Translations under genes and position numbers: made by a program | The notes under the pieces: model-generated | Database searches by the model: none | Seen by the model: only the letters and a program-made list of their open reading frames with translations | Told to the model about the DNA's origin: nothing | Assembly (NCBI RefSeq): GCF_003443995.1 | Contig: NZ_QWEY01000008.1 | Location: 173,189 to 237,188 of the forward strand | DNA length: 64,000 nucleotides | From: Pseudotabrizicola alkalilacus | GTDB taxonomy: Bacteria > Pseudomonadota > Alphaproteobacteria > Rhodobacterales > Rhodobacteraceae | Direction of reading: 5' to 3' | Shown: positions 35,022 through 45,089 of the stretch, in pieces | Position numbering within the stretch: position 1 is the stretch's first letter | How the letters are laid out: each line of letters opens with the position of its first letter

Positions 35022-36347
35022 TCAGCTGCCCTTGATCAGCTTGCGGCGCAACCAGCCTGACAGGCTGTCCATCAGCATCACCATCAGCACGATCAAGACC
35101 ATGTAATAGGCGACCTCTTCCCAGTCCTTCTGAGTGATGATCGCTTGGGTCAACAGCAGTCCGATGCCGCCGCCGACAATCGCGCCGATCACGGTGGCGC
35201 TTCGGGTATTGGATTCAAGGTAGTAAAGCACCTGGCTGACTAGAACTGGTGTGATCTGCGGAATAACACCGAACCGGGCCTTTTGCAGCGCATTGGCCCC
35301 GGTGGACCCGACTCCTTCGACCTGCTTGCTGTCAATGTTTTCCAAAGCTTCAGAGAACATCTTCCCGAATGACCCGGTGTCCGTGATGGCAATCGCAATG
35401 GCCCCGGTCATCGGTCCGGGACCAAAGGCGCGGCTCAGAATGATGGTCCAGATCAGCCCGTCCACCCCGCGGATGAAATCGAACAGCCGACGCGCGGCAA
35501 AGCGCAAGGGGCCAAGCGGCATGAAGTTGCGGGCCGCAAGGAACCCCAGCGGCAGGGCCACCAGCGCTGCAGCCGTCGTGCCCAGAAAGGCCATCAGGAT
35601 GGTCTCGAAGATCGCCCAGGCCACATCACCATGCCGCCACATCTTGTTGGTCCAGAATTCGCTGGCCATATAGCCCAGATTCGAGCGATCGGGGTCGATC
35701 CGGTCGCCCATGGTGGCAAGGGCAGCCAACTCTCCGACGCTCTTGCCATAGAACGGGCTGTCGAGGGTAAAGAACCACAACTCCCAGCCGGGCTGATACC
35801 TGAAGGTTTCCACCTTGGATCGGGTGTAGCTGAAGCGACCAGCAGCGGTGGTGACCGAAACCTTGTTTTCCGCGACAGATATCCAGCCCGGGATCGGCTC
35901 TGGCGCGGTCAGCACCGGCTTGCCGCCTTCGGGGCGGATGTCGATTGTGCCATACCCCGGCACGACAAAGCGCGCGCCAGCATCGTCATAGGTCACGACA
36001 TGGCCGGTCCCAAGGTCGATGGTCGTGACCGCGCCTGCCATTGTCACCCAATCGGGCAGCATGCCGTCGGGATAAGTTCCCTTGCTTTCGCCCTCGATGG
36101 CGACGACGACCTTGCCCGAGCGGTTGTCGCGGCTGACATGGGTTTTGTGCGACCAGAAATCCCCCAGAAGGATCGCGGCATTGTCCAGCCGCGCGCGGCC
36201 GACAAGCCCGGCCAGGTCAAAGCTGACGGCGGCGTAAAGCAGATAGGCAAGGATCGCCAGCGGAACGCCAATTGCAAAGCGGCGCTTGCGGTCAAAGCCC
36301 CGCACCACGGTTTCGGCAAGAGACGGAGACAGTGCGGTCATGGTCAC
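35022..36347 (-). CDS. phnE: Phosphonate ABC transporter permease PhnE, long form
   Basis: The 441-aa protein is longer than the ~260-300 aa of standard PhnE. Residues ~50-210 form an extra periplasmic-looking domain (TYPDGMLPDWVTMAGAVTTI, GWISVAENKVSVTTAAGRF) before the permease core with the EAA-like loop VEGVGSTGANALQKARFGVI. The start is GTG 36347, overlapping the preceding stop (GTGA); ATG 36341 is the alternative. It forms the channel with the 36344 gene product. Confidence 0.9.
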   Translation of the reverse strand: MTMTALSPSLAETVVRGFDRKRRFAIGVPLAILAYLLYAAVSFDLAGLVGRARLDNAAILLGDFWSHKTHVSRDNRSGKVVVAIEGESKGTYPDGMLPDWVTMAGAVTTIDLGTGHVVTYDDAGARFVVPGYGTIDIRPEGGKPVLTAPEPIPGWISVAENKVSVTTAAGRFSYTRSKVETFRYQPGWELWFFTLDSPFYGKSVGELAALATMGDRIDPDRSNLGYMASEFWTNKMWRHGDVAWAIFETILMAFLGTTAAALVALPLGFLAARNFMPLGPLRFAARRLFDFIRGVDGLIWTIILSRAFGPGPMTGAIAIAITDTGSFGKMFSEALENIDSKQVEGVGSTGANALQKARFGVIPQITPVLVSQVLYYLESNTRSATVIGAIVGGGIGLLLTQAIITQKDWEEVAYYMVLIVLMVMLMDSLSGWLRRKLIKGS

Positions 36348-37228
36348 AAGGCGGCTCCCTTCACCAGCTTGTTGCGGTAATGGTCGGAGATGCGGTCGAT
36401 GACCACGATGGCGAAAAACAGCAAAAGGAAGATCGCGACCACCTGGTCATAGCGGCCCTGTCCCCATTGCATTGCGAGTTTAAGGTCATGGCCGATGCCG
36501 CCTTCGCCGACAAAGCCAAGGATCGCAGAGGCACGGACGTTGATCTCGAACCGCAAAAGCGCGTAGCTCAGCCAGTTCGGGGCCACCTGCGGGATCACGC
36601 CCAGCCACATGCGCTGCGACCAGTTCGCGCCAACCGAGGCAAGGCCTTCGACGGGTTTCAGATCGGCATTTTCCGCGACTTCGGAGAAAAGCTTGCCCAA
36701 AGCGCCGCCGGTATGCAGCGCAATGGCGATGACGGCGGGGACCGGACCGCCGCCGAGGATATAGATCAGCACCAGCGCAATCACGATCTCGGGGATGGCG
36801 CGAAGCCCGTCCATCGTGCGACGGAACAGCGGGATCAGGCGTGGCCACCGGGCAAGGCCGCGGGTGGCGAGCAGCGATAGCGACATGGCCGCCAGTGCGC
36901 CCAGCAGGGTGGCGACGGCGGCGATGTTCAGCGTCTCGATCAATGCCGGGATGTGTTCGATGAAAATAGCCGGGAGGCTGGCGCGTTTCTCCCATGCTTC
37001 GGACAAGACCTCGGAGGGGAAGTCGAAGACCTGGTGCAGACCGTTCCAGAACCCACCGGCGTTGCGGTCATCGGCCAGTATCCAGCCGGAAGACATCAAA
37101 GCGATGAAGATAACCAGAAGAATACCGCCATACATCCGCTTGCGGCGGACCATGTCGAGATAGCTGTCCTGAATGTTGGCAGTGTCGGGGCGCTTTCCCC
37201 GCTCTGGCCCGAAGGCGATATCAACCAT
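36344..37228 (-). CDS. phnE: Phosphonate ABC transporter permease PhnE, short form
   Basis: The 294-aa protein starts at ATG 37228 (MVDIAFGPERGKRPDT) with RBS GGGGA. The upstream frame to 37261 would translate through the terminator hairpin and is rejected. About six TM helices are present, with the transport loop VEGLASVGANWSQRMWLGVI. Both PhnE paralogues are needed for a heterodimeric channel in this type of operon. Confidence 0.9.
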   Translation of the reverse strand: MVDIAFGPERGKRPDTANIQDSYLDMVRRKRMYGGILLVIFIALMSSGWILADDRNAGGFWNGLHQVFDFPSEVLSEAWEKRASLPAIFIEHIPALIETLNIAAVATLLGALAAMSLSLLATRGLARWPRLIPLFRRTMDGLRAIPEIVIALVLIYILGGGPVPAVIAIALHTGGALGKLFSEVAENADLKPVEGLASVGANWSQRMWLGVIPQVAPNWLSYALLRFEINVRASAILGFVGEGGIGHDLKLAMQWGQGRYDQVVAIFLLLFFAIVVIDRISDHYRNKLVKGAAL

Positions 37229-37239
37229 GTCCGGTCCCC

Positions 37240-37274
37240 AAAAAATTGCCGGGCCACCCATGGGGCAGCCCGGC
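37240..37274 (-). terminator. Terminator/attenuator between phnD and phnE
   Basis: On the minus strand arms GCCGGGC (37274-37268) and GCCCGGC (37254-37248) are followed by AATTTTTT. It lies 17 bp after the phnD stop and just before phnE. It should end most transcripts after phnD, leaving more binding protein than permease. Confidence 0.75.
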
Positions 37275-37290
37275 AGATCGTAATTTTAAA

Positions 37291-38190
37291 TTACATGTTT
37301 TCTTGAAGCTTGCGGGCGGCGATGATGCCCAGATAGTCTTCGTGGGTGACCGGAACGAAGTCTTTTGCCTCACCGGCGGCGACGTTATAGGCGCATTCCG
37401 GATCGGTTTCCCACATGGTGTCGAGCATGGCGGTCATCTTGGTCTTGACGTCTTGCGGCAGCGACTTGCGCAGGACCATCGGGCCTTCGGGAATCAGTTT
37501 CGAGCGCCAGATTTCAACAATGTCGCTCATGTCGACGAAGCCGGAGTCAGCAGATTTGCGGAATGCGCCTGAGGTGAAGCCATCTTCCCATTCGCCCAGA
37601 CCATCGGCCCATGCCACGGCAGCATCAAAATCGCCATTGGCAACACCAACGATAGACTGCTCATGGCCGCCCGACATTTTGACTTCGGAGAAATAGTTCT
37701 CCAGCGGGCCATAGGCTTCCATAAGCTCGGCGCCGGGCACCAGATAGCCCGAGGTGGAGTTCGGATCGGCAAAGGCAAAGGTCTTGCCCTTGGCTTCGTC
37801 CATCGAGGTGATGCCCGAGTCGGCGCGAGCGAAACCGATAGCGTAGTAGCCGGTGGTGTCGTCGATGTTCTGCTTGGTCAGGATGACTTCGACAGCTTCG
37901 GGGTTGGTCAGGTAGGTCTTGGCATAGGCCGAGGCACCCAGCCATGCGTAATCGAGCGATCCGCCCAGCAGGCCCTGGATCACGCCGTCATAATCGGCGG
38001 GGGTGAAGAGCTTGACCGGAACGCCAAGCTCCGCTTCGACTTTGGCGCGGAAGCATTCGGTGTTGGTCATACGGTCCTGGGCGTTTTCGCCGCCGAGGAT
38101 GCCGATGTTGAAGCCGGTGATGGCGTCCTGCGCCATGGCGGTGCCGGCAAGGGCGGTGGAGGCGATCAGGGAAAGGAGCAGCGGTTTCAT
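37291..38190 (-). CDS. phnD: Phosphonate/phosphate ABC transporter substrate-binding protein PhnD
   Basis: The 299-aa protein starts at ATG 38190 with RBS CAGGAAA and a signal peptide (MKPLLLSLIASTALAGTAMA). Family motifs are FNIGILGGENAQDRM, LLGGSLDYAWLGASAYAKTY, FAFADPNSTSGYLVPGAELM and WRSKLIPEGPMVLRKSLPQD. It binds alkylphosphonates in the periplasm. It lies between phnC and a terminator, in the common phnCDE order. Confidence 0.92.
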   Translation of the reverse strand: MKPLLLSLIASTALAGTAMAQDAITGFNIGILGGENAQDRMTNTECFRAKVEAELGVPVKLFTPADYDGVIQGLLGGSLDYAWLGASAYAKTYLTNPEAVEVILTKQNIDDTTGYYAIGFARADSGITSMDEAKGKTFAFADPNSTSGYLVPGAELMEAYGPLENYFSEVKMSGGHEQSIVGVANGDFDAAVAWADGLGEWEDGFTSGAFRKSADSGFVDMSDIVEIWRSKLIPEGPMVLRKSLPQDVKTKMTAMLDTMWETDPECAYNVAAGEAKDFVPVTHEDYLGIIAARKLQENM

Positions 38191-38243
38191 CAGGGTTTCC
38201 TGTGGTTGATGGCCGGAGGGGCCGTTGGAAATCAAGAGGGGAA

Positions 38244-39062
<819 letters not shown>

Positions 39063-39310
39063 CCTTGTCTCTCCCGGCATTTGACTTGATCCGGGGCTTA
39101 GTGGCCTGATGTGACGCCTTGCCGTCGATCATGCGAAGGTTTTGTAAACCCTGGCATGTACCCGTACCCAACCCGGCACCAACGCTCCGCGCCACCTTGA
39201 GCGCGGGACGCGAAGTGCTGGAACAGCGCCTTCCACGCCGGAAAGCTGAACAGAGAGAGAGCGGCGCAGCGCTCCCCTCTTGCCGCAGTCACATGCGACT
39301 GCATTGCCCG

Positions 39311-40888
39311 TCAGGCAAAGCTGCGGATTGTTGCGATTGCCCCGTCCAGCGCCTTGCCATCCTCGTCCTTCAGGGCGGCTTCTCGCAGGCGGCGGCACCA
39401 ATCGGCGGCATCGTCGCGCCCGGAGACGGCGGCCGTGGCTTCCAGCACCCGGTCAAACTTGGAAAAGCCGCGCTTGTGGGTATCAGAATAGCCCTTGATC
39501 AGGCGGCGGCAGCGGATCACCTCGACGGCCAGATCGTAATTCCCGGCCACATGCGACAGGGCCCGGTCCAGCCAGAGCGCCAGATGCGCCTCTTCCTGCG
39601 CGTGGCGCAGGGTGCGCAACCGCCAGCCCCGCAGACCGCCGATCAGATGCAGAGTCAGAAAGGCGCGCAGACTGTCGGTGCGCAGACGGCGGCCCTTGTT
39701 GAACCAGCGGTCCAGCCGCGCCATCCATTTCGGGTCAGCCTCCAGCTTTGCCCCCAGCTTCGCGGGGAAAAGACCGACGGTTTCCTCGGCACGGGGATGG
39801 AAAAACTCGGTCAGATGCAGAAGGTTCGCGTCTTTCACGCGCATTTCCTTGCGGATGCGGTCAAAACGGCGACCGCGGGTTTTCAGGTCGGCCACCCGGA
39901 TGATGTCGTCATAGGCCATGGCATTGGCGATGTACTTTGCCGCCTCACGCGACAGCCGCCACCCCAGGGCAGCATCATCGCGCGCCATCACCTTTGCCAG
40001 ATGGTCCAGATAGGCCGCGCCATAGCGAAGATCCTGAAAATCAACGACCTTGCGCAGGCCAGGAAGGGCAAGCTCTGCCACCGGAACAGGCATCGCAGCC
40101 ACCCGCGCGACAAGCCTGTCCCAGTCGGCAAGCAACCGGGCCGGACCAAGGACGCGGGGCACTTGCCGGGGCGCAGGCCGGGGTGCGACACCTTGATCGG
40201 CCGGATTGGCCGCCACGTCGAAAGCGGCACCAAAAGCACGGAGCGACCCGTCAATCCCCTTGCCACCCGCCCGAATGGCGGCCTCGAACGCCTCACGCGG
40301 GAAAGGCAGGGCACCCGAACCAGCCAGCGCCCCGAACAGCGAGGCCGAAATCACCGACCCGTTCGCAATCGCCAGCGCGTCGAAATCCGCCGCGATGAAC
40401 CGCCGCGCCGCAATGTCGGCCGCCGCCATCACCTCCCCACTGGAGGCAATGCCATCCCCCGGAACCATCTTTTCCGACACAGCCAGCGCCCGATGGGTGG
40501 ACGCGATCAGCGTGGTCCGGTCCGGCGTGACGAAACCGCGGATGATCGAGCGCCCGGCCTCCATCATCTCGGCGGCAATCATGATGTCCACATCCCCCGG
40601 CGCGGGCATCAGCGAAAACACCGGCATCGGGTCGCCCGCATGATGCGGCGCCATCTCGACGTAGTACACCGTGGCGCCCGTCCGCTGCGAGACGCCCGCA
40701 ACGGACGTGGCCTGCGCTGCGTACCCAGCCGAGCGCGCCACATCCTCGATCCAGGCGGTCAGCACGCCGCCGCCCTGCCCGCCCACCGCAAGGATCGCCA
40801 GCTTGATGATCCCCGACAGGCGCGGATCGGCGGCTTTGTCCGGCAAAAGGCCTGCCAGCCTGTCGGGCAACATGTCCGGCAGGGTCAT
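39311..40888 (-). CDS. iorB: Indolepyruvate oxidoreductase subunit beta family protein (IorB-like, long)
   Basis: The protein has 525 aa, against ~200 aa for classic IorB. The N-terminal ~200 residues are the pyruvate:ferredoxin oxidoreductase gamma-type domain (LAVGGQGGGVLTAWIEDVA, TSVAGVSQRTGATVYYVEMA, AAEMMEAGRSIIRGFVTPD). The rest is an alpha-helical extension of the DUF6537 kind. Together with IorA it oxidises an aryl-2-oxoacid to the aryl-acetyl-CoA and CO2, passing electrons to ferredoxin. It overlaps the iorA stop by 4 bp. Confidence 0.87.
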   Translation of the reverse strand: MTLPDMLPDRLAGLLPDKAADPRLSGIIKLAILAVGGQGGGVLTAWIEDVARSAGYAAQATSVAGVSQRTGATVYYVEMAPHHAGDPMPVFSLMPAPGDVDIMIAAEMMEAGRSIIRGFVTPDRTTLIASTHRALAVSEKMVPGDGIASSGEVMAAADIAARRFIAADFDALAIANGSVISASLFGALAGSGALPFPREAFEAAIRAGGKGIDGSLRAFGAAFDVAANPADQGVAPRPAPRQVPRVLGPARLLADWDRLVARVAAMPVPVAELALPGLRKVVDFQDLRYGAAYLDHLAKVMARDDAALGWRLSREAAKYIANAMAYDDIIRVADLKTRGRRFDRIRKEMRVKDANLLHLTEFFHPRAEETVGLFPAKLGAKLEADPKWMARLDRWFNKGRRLRTDSLRAFLTLHLIGGLRGWRLRTLRHAQEEAHLALWLDRALSHVAGNYDLAVEVIRCRRLIKGYSDTHKRGFSKFDRVLEATAAVSGRDDAADWCRRLREAALKDEDGKALDGAIATIRSFA

Positions 40889-43032
40889 GATGCACCGTCA
40901 AAGGTCAACCGGCGCGCGGCGCGGCGGGTTTGCAGCCAGCCGATCACGCGCGCGCGAACGCGGGCAATGCGGGCTTCGAGCGGCGAAGGGTTATGCACCA
41001 CGTCAGCACGGTAGAACGACGGGCAGAGCACGGCGGCGTCGGCCACCTCGCCGCAGTTGCCACACCCGACACAAGACTGGTCGATGCTGGCGACCGGATC
41101 ATCGCGCAACGGATCGTCCAGTTTCTTGACCGACAGCGACGGGCATCCTGACAGGCGGATGCAGGCATGATCGCCGGTGCAGACATCTTCATCCACGCCA
41201 AAGCGCGGTGCCTCGACCCGTCGGCCCTCCCTGATCGCCTTTTGCGCCAGAGGCTTTTCGCGCCGCTGTTTGTTCAACATGCATTCGGACGAGGCAACGA
41301 TGACTTTTGGCCCCGGTGCATCGGTTGTCAGTGCCTCTCGCAGCACGTCGCGCATCCGGCCCACGTCATAGGTATTGTCCACCTGACGCACCCAGTCGAT
41401 CCCGATGCCGCGCAGGGCCTTGGTGATCGGGTGTTTGGTCGCCTTGGTCGGATTGTCGGCACGGCTGGACATGATGTCCTGCCCCCCGGTCGCAGCGGAA
41501 TAGTAGTTGTCCACGATCACCGCCACGCCGTCAGACTTGTTGAAGGCCATGTTGGTAAAGCTGGACGACAGCCCGTTGTGCCAGAATCCCCCATCGCCGA
41601 TGATCGACACCGGGCGACGTTCCCCCCCGCCATCAAACGCCGCGTTGGCGGCAGGGCCAAGGCCATAGCCCATGGTCGCCCCGCCAATCTCGAACGGCGG
41701 CAGCGCGGCGAACAGGTGACAGCCAATATCGGCGCTGATCTGCAGCTTGCCGGTTTCCTGCTGCACCAGCTTCATCGCGGCAAAGATCGGCCGTTCCGGG
41801 CAACCTGTACAAAACCCCGGCGGGCGGATCGGCACGGTCGCGGTCAGATCGGGTATCTGCGGACGGTCCTCGTTTGGTGCGCGCACGATGGCGGGCAACA
41901 TGCCGGGGGCGGCGTCCTTGAAAAAGGCCGTCAGCCCGTCCAGCATGACCTGTCCAGTATACTCCCCCGCCATCGGCAGGATGCCCTTTCCACGCAATTT
42001 GACTGTAGACCCCGAGCGATACAGGAATGTGGTCAGCTGCTGTTCGATGAATTCCGGCTGGCCTTCCTCGATCACAAGAATCTGGTCCTTGCCTGCGCAG
42101 AACTCAAGAAACTCATCCGACACCAGCGGATAGGTGACGTTGAGCACATAAAGCGGCACTTCGGTATTGCCGTGCAGATCGGCCAGCCCCAGCCGTTGCA
42201 GCGCCCGGATCACGCCGTTGTACATGCCGCCTTGCAGGACAAGGCCAACCGGGGCGGATCTGGGGCCGAACACCTCGTTCAGCCCACGTTCGCGGATGAA
42301 TGTCTCCGCCGCCGGCCAGCGGTTCCTGATCTTGTCCTGCTCGTGCATGTAGGACATCGGTGGCAGCACGACGCGGGCGAAATCCGACTGCGGGTTCGAC
42401 AGGGCGTCCTTGACCGAAAGCGTGGGGCGCTGGTTGTCGCGGGTCTGAAACGACCCCGTCACATGGCAGGACCGGATCCGCACCATCAGCATGACGGGCG
42501 TGTTCGTAGCCTCGGACAGCTCGAACCCGTCCCTCACCGCCTTGGTGATGCAGGGCAGGTTCGGGCGCGGGTCCAGAAGCCAGAATTGCGATTTCATCGC
42601 AAAGGCGTGGCTGCGTTCCTGCATGATGCTGGACCCCTCGCCGTAATCCTCGCCCACGATGACCAGCGCCCCGCCCGTCACGCCCGACGAGGCCAGGTTG
42701 GCCAGCGCGTCCGAGGCGACGTTCACCCCGACCGACCCCTTGAAGGTCACCGCCCCCCGGATCGGGTAATGCACGCTTGCCGCCAGCATCGCCGCCGCCG
42801 CCGCCTCGTTGGCGTTGGCCTCGAACCGGATGCCAAGTTCGCCCAGCAGTTCCTCGGCATCGGCAAGCACATCCATCAGATGTGAAATCGGCGCGCCCTG
42901 ATAGCCACCGACATAACCGACTCCGTTTTCCAGCAGCGCCTTGGTGATCGCAAGAATGCCTTCGCCGGTAAAGGTCTGGCCTTCGCCAAGCCGCAGGTGT
43001 TCGACTTCCGCCTTGAAGGACCGTTCCGCCAT
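40885..43032 (-). CDS. iorA: Indolepyruvate ferredoxin oxidoreductase subunit alpha IorA
   Basis: The 715-aa protein has N-terminal PFOR domains I/II (VGYVGGYQGAPISHLMDVL, GVNVASDALANLASSGVTGG), a TPP-binding domain (DIGCHLFAALPPFEIG, GDGGFWHNGLSSSF with NYYSAATGGQ) and C-terminal ferredoxin-like cysteines (CTGDHACIRLSGCPSL and SCVGCGNCGEV). The expected substrate is indolepyruvate or phenylpyruvate. It is preceded by a MarR gene one base upstream on the same strand. Confidence 0.92.
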   Translation of the reverse strand: MAERSFKAEVEHLRLGEGQTFTGEGILAITKALLENGVGYVGGYQGAPISHLMDVLADAEELLGELGIRFEANANEAAAAAMLAASVHYPIRGAVTFKGSVGVNVASDALANLASSGVTGGALVIVGEDYGEGSSIMQERSHAFAMKSQFWLLDPRPNLPCITKAVRDGFELSEATNTPVMLMVRIRSCHVTGSFQTRDNQRPTLSVKDALSNPQSDFARVVLPPMSYMHEQDKIRNRWPAAETFIRERGLNEVFGPRSAPVGLVLQGGMYNGVIRALQRLGLADLHGNTEVPLYVLNVTYPLVSDEFLEFCAGKDQILVIEEGQPEFIEQQLTTFLYRSGSTVKLRGKGILPMAGEYTGQVMLDGLTAFFKDAAPGMLPAIVRAPNEDRPQIPDLTATVPIRPPGFCTGCPERPIFAAMKLVQQETGKLQISADIGCHLFAALPPFEIGGATMGYGLGPAANAAFDGGGERRPVSIIGDGGFWHNGLSSSFTNMAFNKSDGVAVIVDNYYSAATGGQDIMSSRADNPTKATKHPITKALRGIGIDWVRQVDNTYDVGRMRDVLREALTTDAPGPKVIVASSECMLNKQRREKPLAQKAIREGRRVEAPRFGVDEDVCTGDHACIRLSGCPSLSVKKLDDPLRDDPVASIDQSCVGCGNCGEVADAAVLCPSFYRADVVHNPSPLEARIARVRARVIGWLQTRRAARRLTFDGAS

Positions 43033-43033
43033 G

Positions 43034-43522
43034 TCAGATCTCGTGCTTTCGGATATTGGTCAACATTTTCTGCAACGTACCGACAAAGGCGCGCTGCTCT
43101 TCGGCAGAAACACCGCGGAACATGCGGGCGTGGGCTTCGGACATGTGCGGCCACAATGTCTCGAACGCGGCCCGCCCGGCCTCGGTGATAAAGATGCGCG
43201 TGGCCCGGCTGTCCACCGCATCGGTTTCCCGCCGGATCAGCCCCTCGGTCGCCAACTGGTCCAGCGCACGCGACAAGGTGGATTGCTCAACGACCGAATA
43301 CACGGCCAGTTCGCGGATCAGCGGCCCCTCGATCACCGAAAGCACCGCCAGTGCTCGCATCTTGGGTGTGGTCAGACCAAGCCCCACCATCTCATCCCGC
43401 AGGCTGGCATTATAGCGCCCCATGATCCGGTTCATCAGGTAGGGCGCAAAGTTGGTCAGCCCGATTTCCCCCAGCCGGAGCGGGGTTTCCAAAGCTGGCA
43501 CAGGCGGCAACTGATCGCTCAT
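43034..43522 (-). CDS. MarR family transcriptional regulator
   Basis: The 162-aa protein starts at ATG 43522, overlapping the upstream flavoprotein stop (ATGA). The winged helix is VIEGPLIRELAVYSVVEQSTLSRALDQLATEGLIRRE, split here by a loop, with the wing DSRATRIFITEAGRAAFE. MarR proteins of this kind often sense aromatic acids or acyl-CoAs. It is embedded in the operon and is the only regulator in the cluster, so it is the probable controller. Confidence 0.9.
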   Translation of the reverse strand: MSDQLPPVPALETPLRLGEIGLTNFAPYLMNRIMGRYNASLRDEMVGLGLTTPKMRALAVLSVIEGPLIRELAVYSVVEQSTLSRALDQLATEGLIRRETDAVDSRATRIFITEAGRAAFETLWPHMSEAHARMFRGVSAEEQRAFVGTLQKMLTNIRKHEI

Positions 43523-45084
43523 GCTCCCAGCCTTTTCGCCGCCAGATAGCCAGACCCGCCCCCAAGTCCGGGGCCGGGATGGGTGGACGCGCCGATATGG
43601 ATCAGCCCGCGCACCAGACCGGTGCCATTGGTCGAATGGGCGTAGGGACGGAAGATGAAGAACTGGTCGATACTGCAAAGCCCGCCATAAGGATCGCCGC
43701 CGACAAGGTTGATGTTCATTGCCTGAAGGTCGGCGGGGGAGCAGGCGTGCCGCGCCAGCTTGATGCTGTCAAAATCGCGGATATGGCGTTTCAGGATGCC
43801 TTCGATCCGGTCGGCAAAGGCTTCACGCACAGCTTCGGACCAACCCCCGTCCGTCTCGATCTCTCCGCCCGCGTCGCCCTTGACCACGCGCGGCGCATCC
43901 GGGATCTGCAGCCACAAGATCGCCTTGCCCTCCGGGCAGCGCGACGCGTCAAGCCGGTGCGGCTGGCCGACGCAGATCGTCGGCACCGCAGGCAGCAGGC
44001 CGCGCTCAGCCTCGTTGGCGGATTTCGAGACTGAATCGATCCCGTCCGCCAGATGGATCAGTGCCACGTCTTCCAGCCCCGGCGCCCCCCATTCCGGGCA
44101 ACGGTCCAGCGCATAGTGCAGCTGAAAATTCGCCCGGCCATGACGGAAGGATTTCGCCGCCGCCTGATCTTCCGGCAGGTTCACCCCCCGCAGAAGCCGA
44201 TCCTGCAATTGCCCCGGCGCGACCGAGGCAAGGACAGATCCGCAAGCGATCTCTTCCCCACCCGCCAGTGCGACGCCCCGCACCCGGCCCCGCTCTGCCA
44301 GAATGCGGTCAACATCCGCGTTGCAGCGGATTTCGCCGCCCTTTTCTTCGATCAGTGCCCGAAAGGCCGCGACCGCGCGGGCCGAGCCGCCCTTGGCGAC
44401 GGGTGCCCCCGCCGCCTCCAGCGCAAAGGCGATCACCTTGCCCATCTGGCCCGAACAGGTACTTTCCGGCGTCAAACCGCAATGCAGCACCCATGGCGCG
44501 TACAGCGCCCGAACCAGCGGGCTTTGATACCCGGTTTCCAGCCACCCCCGCGCCGGAACCAGTGCGGTGCCGAACCATGCGGCCAGCCCCCGCAAGCCGC
44601 GTTTGCGGATCTGCCCCCAGAGCAGCCGGGCCGTCGGCCAGGACCACAGCGATCCGCCCAGAAGTGAAAAGAGAAAGGGTGCATCAGCCTCAACCCCGCC
44701 GACATCGCGGGCATGGGCGTCACCGTCGCCCGCCGCCAGCGCGTTGAACGCGGCGATGTTGCTTGCCCGGTCCGTTGTCAGAACCAGCGCACTGCCATCC
44801 GGACGCACAACCGCTGTCGGATGGGCCGTGTGGCAGGTGTCGAACCCGTGCCGGGCAAGGTGGGGACCAAGCGCGGCCCCCGCCGGTGAGGTCAGGAACA
44901 GAACCCAGGTTGCGGCCATCACGTCATGGTGGAAGCCCGGCAGCGTGATGTCTTCGGTTCGCAGACAACCGCCCGCCACCGCCTCACGCTCCAGCAACAG
45001 CACGCGGTCGCCTTTCAGCGCCAGCAGCGCCCCGGCGACCAGCGCGTTGATGCCGCTGCCGATGATGATGTGATCGGGCCGCAT
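43519..45084 (-). CDS. NAD(P)/FAD-dependent oxidoreductase, phytoene-desaturase-like (copy 1)
   Basis: The 521-aa protein starts at ATG 45084. It has the FAD dinucleotide motif HIIIGSGINALVAGALLALKG followed by LLLEREAVAGGC, a central VAKGGSARAVAAFRALIEEKGG and the C-terminal FAD-contact region IHIGASTHPGPGLGGGSGYLA. It resembles the PYROXD2/CrtI amine-oxidase superfamily. Substrate is unknown. A paralogue of the same length is encoded divergently at 46023, which suggests a heterodimer or two consecutive oxidations. Confidence 0.85.
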   Translation of the reverse strand: MRPDHIIIGSGINALVAGALLALKGDRVLLLEREAVAGGCLRTEDITLPGFHHDVMAATWVLFLTSPAGAALGPHLARHGFDTCHTAHPTAVVRPDGSALVLTTDRASNIAAFNALAAGDGDAHARDVGGVEADAPFLFSLLGGSLWSWPTARLLWGQIRKRGLRGLAAWFGTALVPARGWLETGYQSPLVRALYAPWVLHCGLTPESTCSGQMGKVIAFALEAAGAPVAKGGSARAVAAFRALIEEKGGEIRCNADVDRILAERGRVRGVALAGGEEIACGSVLASVAPGQLQDRLLRGVNLPEDQAAAKSFRHGRANFQLHYALDRCPEWGAPGLEDVALIHLADGIDSVSKSANEAERGLLPAVPTICVGQPHRLDASRCPEGKAILWLQIPDAPRVVKGDAGGEIETDGGWSEAVREAFADRIEGILKRHIRDFDSIKLARHACSPADLQAMNINLVGGDPYGGLCSIDQFFIFRPYAHSTNGTGLVRGLIHIGASTHPGPGLGGGSGYLAAKRLGA

Positions 45085-45089
45085 CCCCG

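Noticed and set aside
39100..39125. Pho box upstream of phnC
   Set aside because: Only one half site (GCGTCAC) resembles the consensus; too weak to annotate.
39119..41014. 631-aa plus-strand open frame
   Set aside because: It lies opposite iorB, which has clear domain motifs; the composition is shadow-like.
41167..42885. 572-aa plus-strand open frame
   Set aside because: It lies opposite iorA, whose TPP and ferredoxin motifs are unmistakable.
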